Source: Pseudoxanthomonas sp. PXM01 (lineage in GTDB: Bacteria > Pseudomonadota > Gammaproteobacteria > Xanthomonadales > Xanthomonadaceae). Taken from it: a DNA stretch of 64,000 nucleotides. The notes below the pieces were generated by a model. It saw only the letters and a list, made by a program, of their open reading frames with translations. It was not told the origin of the DNA and did not search any database. Positions 7,909-19,446 of this stretch are shown one piece after another. The DNA lies in the NCBI RefSeq assembly GCF_014851815.1, contig NZ_JACVAJ010000003.1:248001-312000 (forward strand). The letters are read 5' to 3'. Each line of letters opens with the position of its first letter. Positions within the stretch are counted from its first letter, which is position 1. A program made the position numbers and the translations under genes.

Positions 7909-9318
7909 ATGTCGCTGGAGAACGTTGAAAAGCTGATCAAGGACAACAAGGTCGAGTTCGTCGACCTGCGCTTCGTCGACATGCGCGGTGTCGAACAGCA
8001 CGTCACGTTCCCGGTCAGCATCGTGGACGCGTCGCTGTTCGAGGACGGCAAGATGTTCGACGGCTCGTCGATCTCGGGCTGGAAGGGCATCAACGAGTCC
8101 GACATGGTGCTGCTGCCCGACCCGAGCACGGCCTACCTGGATCCGTTCTACGCCGACCCGACCCTGGTCCTGGTCTGCGACATCCTCGACCCGGCCACCA
8201 TGCAGGGCTACACGCGCGATCCGCGCGGCATCGCCAAGCGCGCCGAGGCCCACCTGAAGGCCAGCGGCGTCGCCGACGTGGCGTTCTTCGGTCCGGAGCC
8301 CGAATTCTTCATCTTCGATTCGGTGCAGTTCGCCAACGAGATGGGCAACACCTTCTTCAAGATCAATTCCGAAGAAGGCGCCTGGAACAGCGGCAAGAGC
8401 TACGACGGCGCCAACAGCGGCTACCGTCCGGGCATCAAGGGCGGCTACTTCCCGGTCCCGCCGACCGACTCGCTGCACGACCTGCGCGCCGAGATGTGCA
8501 AGACGCTGGAACAGGTCGGCATCGAAGTCGAAGTGCACCACCACGAAGTCGCCACCGCCGGCCAGTGCGAAATCGGCGCCAAGTTCAACACGCTGGTGCA
8601 GAAGGCGGACGAACTGCAGCGCATGAAGTACGTGGTGCGCAACGTCGCCCACCGCAACGGCAAGACCGTGACCTTCATGCCGAAGCCGATCGTCGGCGAC
8701 AACGGCAGCGGCATGCACGTGCACCAGTCGCTGGCCAAGGGCGGCCAGAACCTGTTCTCCGGTGACGGTTACGGCGGCCTGTCGCAGCTGGCGCTCTGGT
8801 ACATCGGCGGCATCTTCAAGCACGCCAAAGCGATCAACGCGTTCGCCAACTCGGGCACCAACAGCTACAAGCGCCTGGTGCCGGGCTTCGAGGCGCCGGT
8901 GATGCTGGCCTACTCGGCGCGCAACCGTTCCGCTTCGTGCCGCATTCCGTGGGTCGCCAATCCGAAGGCGCGCCGCATCGAGATCCGCTTCCCCGATCCG
9001 CTGCAGTCCGGCTACCTGACCTTCACCGCGCTGATGATGGCCGGCCTGGACGGCATCAAGAACCAGATCGACCCGGGCGCGCCGAGCGACAAGGACCTGT
9101 ACGACCTGCCGCCGGAAGAAGAGAAGAACATCCCGCAGGTCTGCTCCAGCCTCGACCAGGCGCTGGACGCGCTGGACAAGGACCGCGACTTCCTCAAGGC
9201 CGGCGGCGTGATGTCGGACGACTTCATCGATGCGTACATCGCGCTGAAGATGCAGGAAGTGACCAAGTTCCGCGCGGCCACGCACCCGCTGGAATACCAG
9301 CTGTACTACGCCAGCTGA
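7909..9318 (+). CDS. glnA: Type I glutamine synthetase
   Basis: The 469-residue protein condenses glutamate and ammonia to glutamine with ATP and works as a dodecamer. It has the family's [11 protein letters not shown] start, the FDGSSISGW segment, the metal-binding [10 protein letters not shown] motif, the ATP-site [16 protein letters not shown] and the NRSASCRIP active-site loop. Tyr398 in [11 protein letters not shown] is the adenylylation site, so activity should be tuned by GlnE. Length equals the GS-I beta type. A sigma-54 promoter and two NtrC-like sites precede it. A 16-bp hairpin follows, so it is probably monocistronic ahead of glnK-amtB. Confidence 0.98.
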   Translation: MSLENVEKLIKDNKVEFVDLRFVDMRGVEQHVTFPVSIVDASLFEDGKMFDGSSISGWKGINESDMVLLPDPSTAYLDPFYADPTLVLVCDILDPATMQGYTRDPRGIAKRAEAHLKASGVADVAFFGPEPEFFIFDSVQFANEMGNTFFKINSEEGAWNSGKSYDGANSGYRPGIKGGYFPVPPTDSLHDLRAEMCKTLEQVGIEVEVHHHEVATAGQCEIGAKFNTLVQKADELQRMKYVVRNVAHRNGKTVTFMPKPIVGDNGSGMHVHQSLAKGGQNLFSGDGYGGLSQLALWYIGGIFKHAKAINAFANSGTNSYKRLVPGFEAPVMLAYSARNRSASCRIPWVANPKARRIEIRFPDPLQSGYLTFTALMMAGLDGIKNQIDPGAPSDKDLYDLPPEEEKNIPQVCSSLDQALDALDKDRDFLKAGGVMSDDFIDAYIALKMQEVTKFRAATHPLEYQLYYAS

Positions 9319-9347
9319 TGTCGGCGCACGCGCACATCGCGATGCAC

Positions 9348-9374
9348 GCGGAGGGCCATGCACCGGCCCTCCGC
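9348..9374 (+). terminator. Hairpin just after glnA
   Basis: GCGGAGGGCC (9348-9357) pairs perfectly with GGCCCTCCGC (9365-9374) around a seven-base loop, 30 bp beyond the glnA stop. No T-run follows. It may act with the longer hairpin at 9402-9447 to end or stabilise glnA mRNA. Confidence 0.45.
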
Positions 9375-9401
9375 ACCGCAGCGGTCGCGCACTGAGTTCT
9401 C

Positions 9402-9447
9402 GCGGCGATGGCGACGGATCTCCCCTCCCACCCGTCGCCATCGCCGC
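9402..9447 (+). terminator. Strong hairpin, likely terminator of glnA
   Basis: GCGGCGATGGCGACGG (9402-9417) and its exact complement (9432-9447) form a 16-bp perfect stem with a 14-base pyrimidine-rich loop. A weak T-rich stretch (TTATT) follows. It is the most stable inverted repeat in the glnA-glnK gap and the best candidate terminator. Confidence 0.6.
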
Positions 9448-9566
9448 ACCTTATTGAGCGCATCGTCCTGCGATGCGTTCGACCGGTTGGGGAACCGGGG
9501 CACCACCCGTCTTCGATTCACGGAGATCGCACCAACGCTGTAACTGGGGAAATACAGGAGAGGTCC

Positions 9567-10089
<523 letters not shown>

Positions 10090-10104
10090 CACTCGGAGCC
10101 CCAC

Positions 10105-11580
10105 ATGAAGACTCGACTGTTGTCCGGGTGGAAGACCCGTGCGCAAGTGCTTTGCCTGGCCGCGCTGTGCGGCCTGATGACCGTGGGCGTGGCGGCGACC
10201 GCCTTCGCGCAGGACACCGCGCCGCCAGCGACCGAAACGACCGCCGAGGCCGCGCCTGCGGCGGACGTGGTCACCGAGACCGTCACCGAGACGGTGGCCG
10301 AAGCGCCCGCACCGGAAGCGGCGCCGGCCGAAGAAGCCGCCGCTGAGCCGGTGGTGGAAAAGGGCGACGTGGCGTGGATGCTGACCTCCACGCTGCTGGT
10401 GCTGCTGATGGTGGTGCCGGGTCTGGCGCTGTTCTACGGTGGCATGGTGCGTTCGAAGAACGTGCTGTCCGTGCTGGTGCAGGTCATCACCGTGTTCTCG
10501 CTGCTGGTGGTGCTGTGGATCGTCTACGGCTACAGCCTGGCGTTCTCGGGTGAAGGCCAGTGGATCGGCAACCTCGACAAGCTGTTCCTGAAGGGCGTGA
10601 CGCCGGAAACGCTGGCGGCCACGTTCAGCGATGGTGTGAGCCTGCCGGAATACGTGTTCGTCGCGTTCCAGTCGACGTTCGCGGGCATTACCGGTGCGCT
10701 GATCGTCGGTGCGTTCGCCGAGCGCATGAAGTTCGCCGCGGTCATCCTGTTCTCGGTGATCTGGTTCACCTTCGGCTACCTGCCGATCGCGCACATCGTG
10801 TGGGCCACCGGTGGTTACCTGTTCGAACTGGGCGCGCTGGATTTCGCCGGCGGCACCGTGGTGCACATCAACGCGGGCGTGGCCGGTCTGATCGGCGCGT
10901 ACTTCGTTGGCAAGCGCCTCGGCTACGGCCAGACCGCGCTGAAGCCGCACAACGTCACCCTGACCTACGTCGGCGCCTCGCTGCTGTGGGTGGGCTGGTT
11001 CGGCTTCAACGCCGGCTCCAACCTGGAAGCCAATGCAGGCGCCGCGCTGGCCTTCATCAACACGCTGGTCGCCACCGCCGCCGCCGTCCTCGCCTGGGCA
11101 TTGACCGAGAAGATCTTCAAGGGCAAGTCGTCCGCGCTCGGTGTGGCCTCGGGTGCGGTGGCCGGTCTGGTCGGCATCACCCCGGCCGCCGGCCTGGTGG
11201 GTCCGTTCGGCGCCGTGGCCATCGGCTTCATCGCTGGTGTGGTCTGCGTGTGGGGCGTCACCGGCCTGAAGCGCCTGCTGAAGGTCGATGACACCGCGGA
11301 CGTGTTCGGCGTGCATGCGGTCGGCGGCATCATCGGCGCGATCCTGACCGGCGTGTTCCATGCGCCGAGCCTGGGTGGCCCGGGTGCCGAGGACTTCGAC
11401 ATGGTCGCGCAGGTCATCAAGCAGGCGACCGGCGTGGGCCTGACCATCGTCTGGATCGGGGTGGTCTCGGTGGTCGCCTTCCTGATCGCCAAGGTCGTGT
11501 TCGGTCTGCGCGTGACGGAAGACGCCGAGCGCGAAGGCCTGGACATCGTCTCGCACGGCGAATCGGCCTACGAGGCCTGA
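10105..11580 (+). CDS. amtB: Ammonium transporter AmtB
   Basis: The 491-residue protein is an Amt-family channel for ammonium in the inner membrane. A signal peptide ending at about residue 35 (AFAQ) is followed by a 50-residue Ala/Pro/Glu-rich periplasmic stretch and then eleven membrane helices. Family landmarks are GLALFYGGMVRSKNVLS, the pore region with FAGGTVVHINAGVAGL (first pore His) and DVFGVHAVGGIIGA (second pore His). It is about 60 residues longer than E. coli AmtB, mainly in the N-terminal linker. It sits 15 bp after glnK, the classic partner pair, presumably as one operon. Confidence 0.96.
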   Translation: MKTRLLSGWKTRAQVLCLAALCGLMTVGVAATAFAQDTAPPATETTAEAAPAADVVTETVTETVAEAPAPEAAPAEEAAAEPVVEKGDVAWMLTSTLLVLLMVVPGLALFYGGMVRSKNVLSVLVQVITVFSLLVVLWIVYGYSLAFSGEGQWIGNLDKLFLKGVTPETLAATFSDGVSLPEYVFVAFQSTFAGITGALIVGAFAERMKFAAVILFSVIWFTFGYLPIAHIVWATGGYLFELGALDFAGGTVVHINAGVAGLIGAYFVGKRLGYGQTALKPHNVTLTYVGASLLWVGWFGFNAGSNLEANAGAALAFINTLVATAAAVLAWALTEKIFKGKSSALGVASGAVAGLVGITPAAGLVGPFGAVAIGFIAGVVCVWGVTGLKRLLKVDDTADVFGVHAVGGIIGAILTGVFHAPSLGGPGAEDFDMVAQVIKQATGVGLTIVWIGVVSVVAFLIAKVVFGLRVTEDAEREGLDIVSHGESAYEA

Positions 11581-11600
11581 TGGATTGCCGGGGACGGCTT

Positions 11601-11617
11601 TGCACTAAACTGGTGCA
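11601..11617. promoter_or_regulatory. NtrC-binding palindrome touching the ntrB start codon
   Basis: TGCACTAAACTGGTGCA fits the known NtrC consensus (TGCAC, seven to eight central bases, GTGCA) with perfect outer arms. It ends one base before the ntrB ATG at 11618, in the 37-bp gap after amtB. A site here would let NtrC repress ntrBC transcription or translation start, like the repression known for the enteric glnL promoter. Confidence 0.78.
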
Positions 11618-12683
11618 ATGTCGTCCCCGGACCCGTCCCCTATGCGTTTCGAGCCCACCACCGACGCGCTGAGCACGCCGGTGGCCTGGGCGGATGCCGC
11701 CGGCCTGATCCGCGGCGTGAACCCTGCCTTCGCCCGCTGGCTGGGCGTCAGTACCCGCCGCCTGCTGGCCCAGCCGCTGGCGGCCCTGGAGATCGAAGGC
11801 GACGCCATGGCGCGCTTCCTGGAAAACACCGACCGCGACGTCCTGCGCCTGCACCGCATGGCACTGGGCATGCCGGGCGAGTCGCCCTGCTTCGCCGAAG
11901 GCTGGCTGTCGCGGCTGGAGGGCGGCGGCTGGCTGCTGGAAGCGCATCCGGTCGACGAGTTCCCCGCACTCGATCCCACCCAGGTGTTGCCCAACGCCTT
12001 GAGCGCGGCGCTGAAAGGCCTGGCGCACGAGCTGCGCAATCCACTGGCCGGCCTGAAAGGCGCCGCCCAGCTGCTGGCGCGACGGGCCGCACACCGCAAC
12101 GACAACGACGACGAGCGCGAACTGATCGAGCTGATCGAGTCCGAGATCAACCGCCTCAACACCCTGCTGGAGCAGCTGCTGTCGCCGTCGCCGCAGCGGC
12201 CGCACGCGCCGCTCAACATCCACACCGTGCTGGAGCGCGTGTTGCGCCTGGCCGAGAACGAGGGCGGCTGGTCGGTACGCCTGCAGCGCGACTACGACCC
12301 CAGCCTGCCGGAACTGTCCGGCGATGCCGACCGCCTGACCCAGGCGGTCTGGAACCTGGTGCGCAACGCCCTGCAGGCGGGTGCGGCCAACATCATCCTG
12401 CGCACCCGGGTCGAACACGGGTCGCGCATCCACGACCACCTGCACGCGATGGCGCTGCGGGTGGAGATCGTCGACGACGGCCGCGGCGTGCCCGAAGCGC
12501 TCGCCGAGCACCTGTTCCTGCCGCTGGTCAGCGGCCGCGCCGAAGGCAGCGGCCTGGGCCTGGCGCTGTCGCAGCAGGTGGCGCGCGAACACCGGGGGTC
12601 GCTGACCTACCGCTCGCGCCCCGGCCATACGGTCTTCACCCTGCTGCTGCCGCAGTCGCTGCACGACACCGACGAGGAACGTC

Positions 12684-12694
<11 letters not shown>
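11618..12694 (+). CDS. ntrB: Nitrogen regulation sensor kinase NtrB
   Basis: The 358-residue cytoplasmic kinase controls NtrC phosphorylation under P-II control. It has an N-terminal PAS-like domain (about 15-110), a dimerisation/phosphoacceptor helix with LAHELRNPLAGLKGAAQ (His137), the N box VWNLVRNALQAG, the G1 box VDDGRGVPE and the G2 box GSGLGLALSQQVAREH. There are no membrane segments, as expected for NtrB. I use the ATG at 11618; an alternative Met lies eight codons in. The NtrC palindrome abuts this start. It overlaps ntrC by 11 bp, so both are translated together. Confidence 0.94.
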
Positions 12695-14120
<1,426 letters not shown>

Positions 14121-14196
14121 GGCGCCGTCGCTTTCATTGCGCGTGAAGGTATCGCTGGTTACGTTAGCGGGCCACATCCTGCTCCCGGAGCTTTCC

Positions 14197-14769
14197 ATGC
14201 GCATCGCCTTGCTGGCCGCCGCATCCGCCCTCGCGCTGGCCGCCTGCGGCACCACGCCGTCGCCGTCTTCGCCGGCGTCGACCGCGACGACCGTCGTCCC
14301 CACCACCAGCACCGCCAGGCAGGCGGTCGCCGTGCTGGCCTCGGCATCCGGCAGCCTCGTCAGCGGCAGCGTCACCCTCACGCCGATGGGCAAGGGCCTG
14401 CACCTGACCGGTGAGATCGGCGGCCTGCCGGCCAATGGCACGCACGCCTTCCACATCCACGAGAAGGGCGACTGCAGCGCCGCGGACGCGAGCAGCGCGG
14501 GCCCGCACTTCAATCCGTTCAATGCAGCGCACGGCAAGGCGGGCAGTGGCGCGCACCATGCCGGCGACATGAACAACCTCACCGCCAACGCCGATGGCGT
14601 GGCCAAGGTCGATGCGCATCTCGAAGGCGTGACGCTGGGTGGCGGTGCCGTCAACGACGTGGCCGGCCGGGCGCTGATCGTGCATGCCGCGCCGGACGAC
14701 TACGCCAGCCAGCCGGCCGGCAACGCCGGTGCACGCATGGCGTGCGGCATCATCAAGGTCACGCAGTAA
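14197..14769 (+). CDS. sodC: Lipoprotein Cu,Zn superoxide dismutase
   Basis: The 190-residue precursor starts MRIALLAAASALALAAC, a lipoprotein signal with a LAAC lipobox, then a Ser/Thr/Pro linker. Copper and zinc ligands are recognisable in HAFHIHEKGDCS, GPHFNP and the AHHAGDMNNL segment. The cysteines in GDCS and MACGIIKV should form the conserved disulfide. It disproportionates superoxide in the periplasm or at the outer membrane. I chose the ATG at 14197 because a GGAG ribosome site precedes it by seven bases; a GTG at 14137 would put 20 extra residues before the signal peptide. Confidence 0.93.
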   Translation: MRIALLAAASALALAACGTTPSPSSPASTATTVVPTTSTARQAVAVLASASGSLVSGSVTLTPMGKGLHLTGEIGGLPANGTHAFHIHEKGDCSAADASSAGPHFNPFNAAHGKAGSGAHHAGDMNNLTANADGVAKVDAHLEGVTLGGGAVNDVAGRALIVHAAPDDYASQPAGNAGARMACGIIKVTQ

Positions 14770-14783
14770 CGCAGCGACGGGCG

Positions 14784-14800
14784 TCGGGCCGCCGGCCCGA
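14784..14800. terminator. Hairpin between convergent genes
   Basis: TCGGGCC and GGCCCGA (7 bp) enclose a GCC loop between the sodC stop and the end of the minus-strand gene at 14805. With only 35 bp between the convergent genes it may serve both, though no T-run flanks it. Confidence 0.4.
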
Positions 14801-14804
14801 TGCC

Positions 14805-15689
14805 TCAGGCGTTCAGTGAGGCCCGTGCGTCCGTATTGCCGGGACAGTGCGCGAACGTCACCGGGATGCCGTGCGCTTCCAGCACGGCAGCGATCTGCTG
14901 CTGGCGCGCCTGGAAATGCAGGTAGGCGCGCTCCAGGCGCTCGTCGGTGGCCTCCTGCGACGCGTAGCGCGCACGCCAGGCGGGCGGTTCGAACAGCGCG
15001 ATATGCACTTCGCCGCCTGCATAGCGCAGCAACGGTTCCGGCACCGCGTCCAGCCAGCATTCGTCCGCTGGCGCCATCAGCGCCGTCTCGATCACCGGCC
15101 ACAGCGGCCCCAGGCCGCCGTGCTCGTACTGCATCGCGGTCATCGCCGCGAGGTCGTGCAGCGTCATATAGCGCGCGTGTTCGATCTGCGCGCCGAACGC
15201 GGTCTGCGCCAGCAGCGCGGTATCGGCCTGGGCCATGCCGGTTTCGAGCAGCACGCTCTCAAGCCGTTCGCCGACCGCTTCAACCGTATGGTCATCGCCG
15301 CTGAGCAGGAAGGGCACCACACGCAGCAGGCCGCCGCGCAGGCCATCGTCCGCCTGCAAGGGCATCGGGATGTCACCGGTGTCGTCGGCGCCGAAGGCGA
15401 TCAGCTGTGCGCCTTCGCCGCGTCCAGGCGCGCGCTGGTGCAGTTCGCGCAGCCGCTGGTGCAGCGACCAGCCGGGCCGTAGCGCTTCGGCAGGATCGAA
15501 ATGCGCAGCGGCGAGGACGAGATCCAGGTCACGGACCTGCGGCGCATGCGTGGCGAGGTCGCGCCCCAGCTTTTCCGCCAGCCCGCTCGCCTCCGCGGCG
15601 TGCAGCGCGGCGCGCTGCGGCGTGCTGCCGGCCGCCAGCTCGAGGGCGATCACGCCCATGACGACGGGGCTGGTTGTGGATCGAGTCAT
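14805..15689 (-). CDS. Conserved hypothetical protein of unknown function
   Basis: I do not recognise this 294-residue protein. It has no signal peptide or membrane segment. The N-terminal half is rich in Ala and Leu and ends near FGADDTGDIPMPLQADDG. The middle contains TMQYEHGGLGPLWPVIETALM, and the last third (ARYASQEATDERLERAYLHFQARQQQ) looks helical. Base composition and codon use match the neighbours, so it seems resident. An internal ATG ten codons in (MGVIALELAAG) is an equally likely start. It is divergent from the thiolase gene at 15797 with a 107-bp gap, possibly a shared promoter. Confidence 0.6.
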   Translation of the reverse strand: MTRSTTSPVVMGVIALELAAGSTPQRAALHAAEASGLAEKLGRDLATHAPQVRDLDLVLAAAHFDPAEALRPGWSLHQRLRELHQRAPGRGEGAQLIAFGADDTGDIPMPLQADDGLRGGLLRVVPFLLSGDDHTVEAVGERLESVLLETGMAQADTALLAQTAFGAQIEHARYMTLHDLAAMTAMQYEHGGLGPLWPVIETALMAPADECWLDAVPEPLLRYAGGEVHIALFEPPAWRARYASQEATDERLERAYLHFQARQQQIAAVLEAHGIPVTFAHCPGNTDARASLNA

Positions 15690-15796
15690 GTCAGCGGTTG
15701 GAGGCGGTGGAGGGGCGGATTACACTCCCCCATTATGCCTGCCGTACGCAGGCGCATCTTCACCATCCCATCGTCGCCATCCGCACAGAGGTCCCC

Positions 15797-17077
15797 ATGC
15801 CCGCTCCCCGTCCCGTCGCCATCCTCGGCGGCGTCCGCATTCCGTTCTGCCGCCAGAACACGGCCTACGCGGATGTGGGGAACCTGGGCATGTCGGTGCG
15901 CACGCTGGGCGCGCTGGTCGAGCGCTTCGGCCTGCACGGTCAGCAACTGGGCGAAGTGGCGATGGGCGCAGTGATCAAGCATTCGTCCGACTGGAACCTG
16001 GGCCGCGAAGCCGCCTTGTCGTCCGGTTTGTCGCCGCTGACGCCGGGCATCACCCTGCAGCGTGCGTGCGGCACCAGCCTCGATACCATCATCCACATCG
16101 GCAACAAGATCGCGCTGGGCCAGATCGAGTCCGGCATCGGCGGCGGTTCCGATACCACCTCCGAAGTACCGATCGTCTACGGCAAGAAGCTGCGCGCACG
16201 CCTGCTCGCGGCCAACCGTGCCAAGACCACGCAGGACAAGCTCAAGGCGCTGGTCAGCGGCTTCAAGTTCGGCGAACTGAAGCCCGAGTTCCCCGGCGTG
16301 GCCGAGCCGCGCACCGGCAAGAGCATGGGCGACCACTGCGAGGACATGGCGAAGGAGTGGAACATCTCGCGCGATTCGCAGGACGAGCTGGCCGTGGCCT
16401 CGCACAAGAAGCTGGCCGCGGCCTATGAGCGCGGCTTCTTCGACGACCTGATCGCGCCGTTCCGCGGGCTGGAGCGCGACAACATCCTGCGCGCCGATAC
16501 CTCACTGGAAAAGCTGGCGACGCTGAAGCCGGCGTTCGACAAGACCTCCGGCCGCGGCACGCTGACCGCTGCCAACTCCACGCCGCTGACCGATGGCGCC
16601 GCCGCGGTGCTGCTGGCCAGCGACGAATGGGCACGCGCGCACGGCCACGAGCCGCTGGCTTATCTGAAGGATGCGCAGGTCTCCGCCGTCGACTTCGTGC
16701 ATGGCGAAGGCCTGCTGATGGCGCCGACGGTGGCCGTCCCGGAGATGCTCAAGCGCCACGGCCTGACGCTGCAGGACTTCGACATCTACGAGATCCACGA
16801 GGCGTTCGCCGCGCAGGTGCTGTGCACGCTGCGCGCGTGGGAGAGCGAGGACTACTGCCGAAACCGCCTGGGCCTGGACGCGCCTCTCGGAAAGATCGAT
16901 CCAGCGAAGATGAACCCCAACGGCTCCTCGCTGGCGACGGGCCATCCCTTCGCGGCCACCGGTGCGCGCATCGTTGCCACCGTCGCGAAGGAACTGAAGC
17001 AGCGTGGCGGCGGCCGTGCGCTGGTGTCCATCTGCACCGCCGGCGGCATGGGTGTGGTGGCGATCATCGAGCGGTAA
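15797..17077 (+). CDS. Acetyl-CoA C-acyltransferase (thiolase)
   Basis: The 426-residue enzyme is a thiolase. The acylation Cys91 lies in LQRACGTSLDT, the His of the second motif in PNGSSLATGHPFAATGAR, and the proton-relay Cys in SICTAGGMGVV. The length and the insertion at about 130-180 (KKLRARLLAANRAKTTQDKLK) suit the FadI/beta-subunit type rather than the short PhbA type. It probably cleaves 3-ketoacyl-CoA in fatty-acid degradation. No FadJ/FadB gene is adjacent, so whether it is biosynthetic or degradative is open. The ATG at 15797 follows an AGAGGT ribosome site. Confidence 0.88.
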   Translation: MPAPRPVAILGGVRIPFCRQNTAYADVGNLGMSVRTLGALVERFGLHGQQLGEVAMGAVIKHSSDWNLGREAALSSGLSPLTPGITLQRACGTSLDTIIHIGNKIALGQIESGIGGGSDTTSEVPIVYGKKLRARLLAANRAKTTQDKLKALVSGFKFGELKPEFPGVAEPRTGKSMGDHCEDMAKEWNISRDSQDELAVASHKKLAAAYERGFFDDLIAPFRGLERDNILRADTSLEKLATLKPAFDKTSGRGTLTAANSTPLTDGAAAVLLASDEWARAHGHEPLAYLKDAQVSAVDFVHGEGLLMAPTVAVPEMLKRHGLTLQDFDIYEIHEAFAAQVLCTLRAWESEDYCRNRLGLDAPLGKIDPAKMNPNGSSLATGHPFAATGARIVATVAKELKQRGGGRALVSICTAGGMGVVAIIER

Positions 17078-17089
17078 GGCGGCGCTGCG

Positions 17090-17476
17090 ATGTCGCCGCG
17101 ATGCTGGGCGCTGCTTGCGTTGTTGCTCGGCGGTGCCACGGTCTCTGCTGGCGAGGAAACGGTCGTGCCATCGGACCCACACACCTGGTACGGCGATCTC
17201 CGTCCGCTTATTACCCCGACCGGGCAATGTCCCGGCGGAACAGTCGAGCAAGTCCGCAGGCGCATGTCGGTTTCCGAGCCGCATCCAGTGAATGCTTCCG
17301 GCGTAGTGCGACGATTCTCCCTATCGACGCTACGCGGTGTTGTGGACTCGGATGCGGTGCACGAGTTCTACTTCAGATCAGATCTGTCCGGTGATCGTTT
17401 CTGGGGATTCGGCGGCTACCTGATCTCGCGTGATGGAGGTGTCATCCACACACAAGTCACCACCATCGATAATTGA
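17090..17476 (+). CDS. Hypothetical exported protein
   Basis: The 128-residue precursor has a Sec signal peptide (CWALLALLLGGATVSAG). The mature part has no domain I can name, although the stretch from VVRRFSLSTLRGVV to the end looks beta-rich. GC content drops and codon use is less biased than in the neighbours, which hints at a poorly conserved or recently acquired gene. It begins 12 bp after the thiolase stop and could be read through from it. Two other short frames of similar quality do not exist nearby, so I keep it with moderate confidence. Confidence 0.5.
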   Translation: MSPRCWALLALLLGGATVSAGEETVVPSDPHTWYGDLRPLITPTGQCPGGTVEQVRRRMSVSEPHPVNASGVVRRFSLSTLRGVVDSDAVHEFYFRSDLSGDRFWGFGGYLISRDGGVIHTQVTTIDN

Positions 17477-17530
17477 TGCGTCACCTATCGATGTCCACGA
17501 CGTGCAACTGACGGTGCACTCGATGCCGGG

Positions 17531-19276
17531 CTAGCGCGTCTGGCCCTGCACCTGCGCACTCCCCACCCCATGCCGATGACCTTCGCTGACGGCAGTCACC
17601 GTGCCATCCGCATTGAAAACCAGTGCATTCGCTGCACCGATCTCCGCAGGCTGGTCCGACCAGCGTTGTCCACGCTGCGCCAGCGCCCTCGCAGACGCGC
17701 TGCCGGCGAAACCGGGTTCGACATCGGTCACCGCACCGTTGCGCTGCGATAGTCGCGGCGCATCGATGGCCTGATCCATCGGCAGGCCGAGATCGACGTA
17801 ATTGACGATGGTCTGCAGCACCGTCGTGATGATGGTGGAACCGCCGGGGCTGCCGATCGAGAACGCGGGCCTGCCGTCCTTCAACGCGATCGTCGGGGTC
17901 ATGCTGCTGCGCGGGCGTTTGCCGGCCTCAGGAATGTTCGGATGCGGCGCGGTGAAATCGAAGTCGGTCAGCTCGTTGTTGAGCAGGAAGCCATAACCCG
18001 GCACCACCATGCCGCTGCCACCCCAATCTTCGATCGTGAAGGTGTAGGCGACGACGTTGCCGTCCTTGTCCGATACGGTCAGATGCGTGGTGTGCGCGCT
18101 TTCGGGCTGCAGCGTGCGCGGTGCCGGGCGCAACGGATAGCTGGGGTCCTGTTGGAACGGATAGGGATCACCGGCAGCCACCACGCCTGGTGCGGCCCGG
18201 CCCTGATCGATCAACCCCCGACGACGTGCCGCGTAGTCCTTGCTGAGCAGGCCCGCCGCCGGTGCATCGACATACTCCGGATCGGCAAGGTAGGCATCAC
18301 GGTCGGCAAACGCCAGACGGCTGGCTTCCAGATACAGATGCTCGAGCTGTTCGCGTGGCAGCGTCTTCAGGTCGTAGCCTTCGAGGATGTTCAGTGCCTC
18401 GAACACGGTCACGCCCCCACTGCTCGGCAACGCCATCCCGTAAAGGTCATAGCCGCGGTAGGTGGAATGCACCGGCAGGCGCAGGCGTGCTTCGTAGTTG
18501 GCCAGGTCGGCGAGCGTCATGCGGCTGCCGCGCATCGATAGACCGGGCGCGGTAGGCGGCCGGTTGACCGTATCGACGATCGCGCGCGCCAACGGTCCTG
18601 CATAGAACGCGTCCACGCCACCGTCCGCCAGCAGCCGATACGTGCGGGCAAGATCGGGATTGCGCAGCAGCGTACCCGACGGAATCGCCTTGCCGTTCCT
18701 CAGGTACAGCGCTGCCGTCGCCGGGAAGCGGTTGAACTTGCGTTCGTTCTGGCTCACCAGAGACGAGAAGTTGGCATCGACGGTGAAGCCGTCTTCCGCC
18801 ACGGTGATCGCCGGCGCCAGCACCTGCGCGAGCGACATCGAGCCGTAGCGCTGCAGTGCCTCGTGCCAGCCGCGCACGGTACCGGGCACGCCGACCGACA
18901 GTCCGCTGGCGACGGCGGTGTCGAAATCCATCTCCTTGCCGTCTTCGATGAAGAGCGTCGGCAGCGTGGCGGCCGGTGCCGTCTCGCGATGGTCGATGGT
19001 GATCACGCGACGATCCTTCGCCAGGTAGACCACCATGAAACCGCCGCCGCCGATGCCGCAGCTGAAGGGGTCGGTCACCCCGAGCGTGGCGGCTGCGGCA
19101 ACGGCGGCGTCGACGGCGTTGCCGCCCTGGTCGAGGATCGCGATGGCGGACCTCGTGGCCTGTTCGCTGATCGTTGCGGCGGCGCCGCCCGTTCCCCTCG
19201 CTACGGGTGTCTTTGCCTGCGCGGCGGTGGTCATCAGAGCGACGAGGAGCAACGAAACGCGCAGGAGTCGATTCAT
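17531..19276 (-). CDS. ggt: Gamma-glutamyltransferase
   Basis: The 581-residue precursor is a periplasmic gamma-glutamyltranspeptidase that self-cleaves into two subunits. A signal peptide ends near residue 21 (AQA-K). The small subunit should begin at Thr396 in AHTTHLTVSD, the autoprocessing and catalytic nucleophile. Other landmarks are CGIGGGGFMV, PSSGGVT, the WGGSGMVVPG-FLLNNELTDF region and the GSPGGSTIITT loop. Length is standard. It hydrolyses glutathione and gamma-glutamyl peptides. It stands alone and ends 54 bp from the convergent hypothetical gene. Confidence 0.95.
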   Translation of the reverse strand: MNRLLRVSLLLVALMTTAAQAKTPVARGTGGAAATISEQATRSAIAILDQGGNAVDAAVAAAATLGVTDPFSCGIGGGGFMVVYLAKDRRVITIDHRETAPAATLPTLFIEDGKEMDFDTAVASGLSVGVPGTVRGWHEALQRYGSMSLAQVLAPAITVAEDGFTVDANFSSLVSQNERKFNRFPATAALYLRNGKAIPSGTLLRNPDLARTYRLLADGGVDAFYAGPLARAIVDTVNRPPTAPGLSMRGSRMTLADLANYEARLRLPVHSTYRGYDLYGMALPSSGGVTVFEALNILEGYDLKTLPREQLEHLYLEASRLAFADRDAYLADPEYVDAPAAGLLSKDYAARRRGLIDQGRAAPGVVAAGDPYPFQQDPSYPLRPAPRTLQPESAHTTHLTVSDKDGNVVAYTFTIEDWGGSGMVVPGYGFLLNNELTDFDFTAPHPNIPEAGKRPRSSMTPTIALKDGRPAFSIGSPGGSTIITTVLQTIVNYVDLGLPMDQAIDAPRLSQRNGAVTDVEPGFAGSASARALAQRGQRWSDQPAEIGAANALVFNADGTVTAVSEGHRHGVGSAQVQGQTR

Positions 19277-19446
19277 CGGACGTCACCACCGGGAGGCCCC
19301 CGGATTGTCACACGTGCCCCGGCTTGTCGTGAGCCTGCTGTGGGCGCTCGAGGTCATGGAATGGGGGCCGTCCAACCCCGCGGGGCCATGCGGCGCGTTG
19401 GAGGTGTGACCGGCCCGATGGCCTTGCCCTTCCGCTTGGAGGTTTC

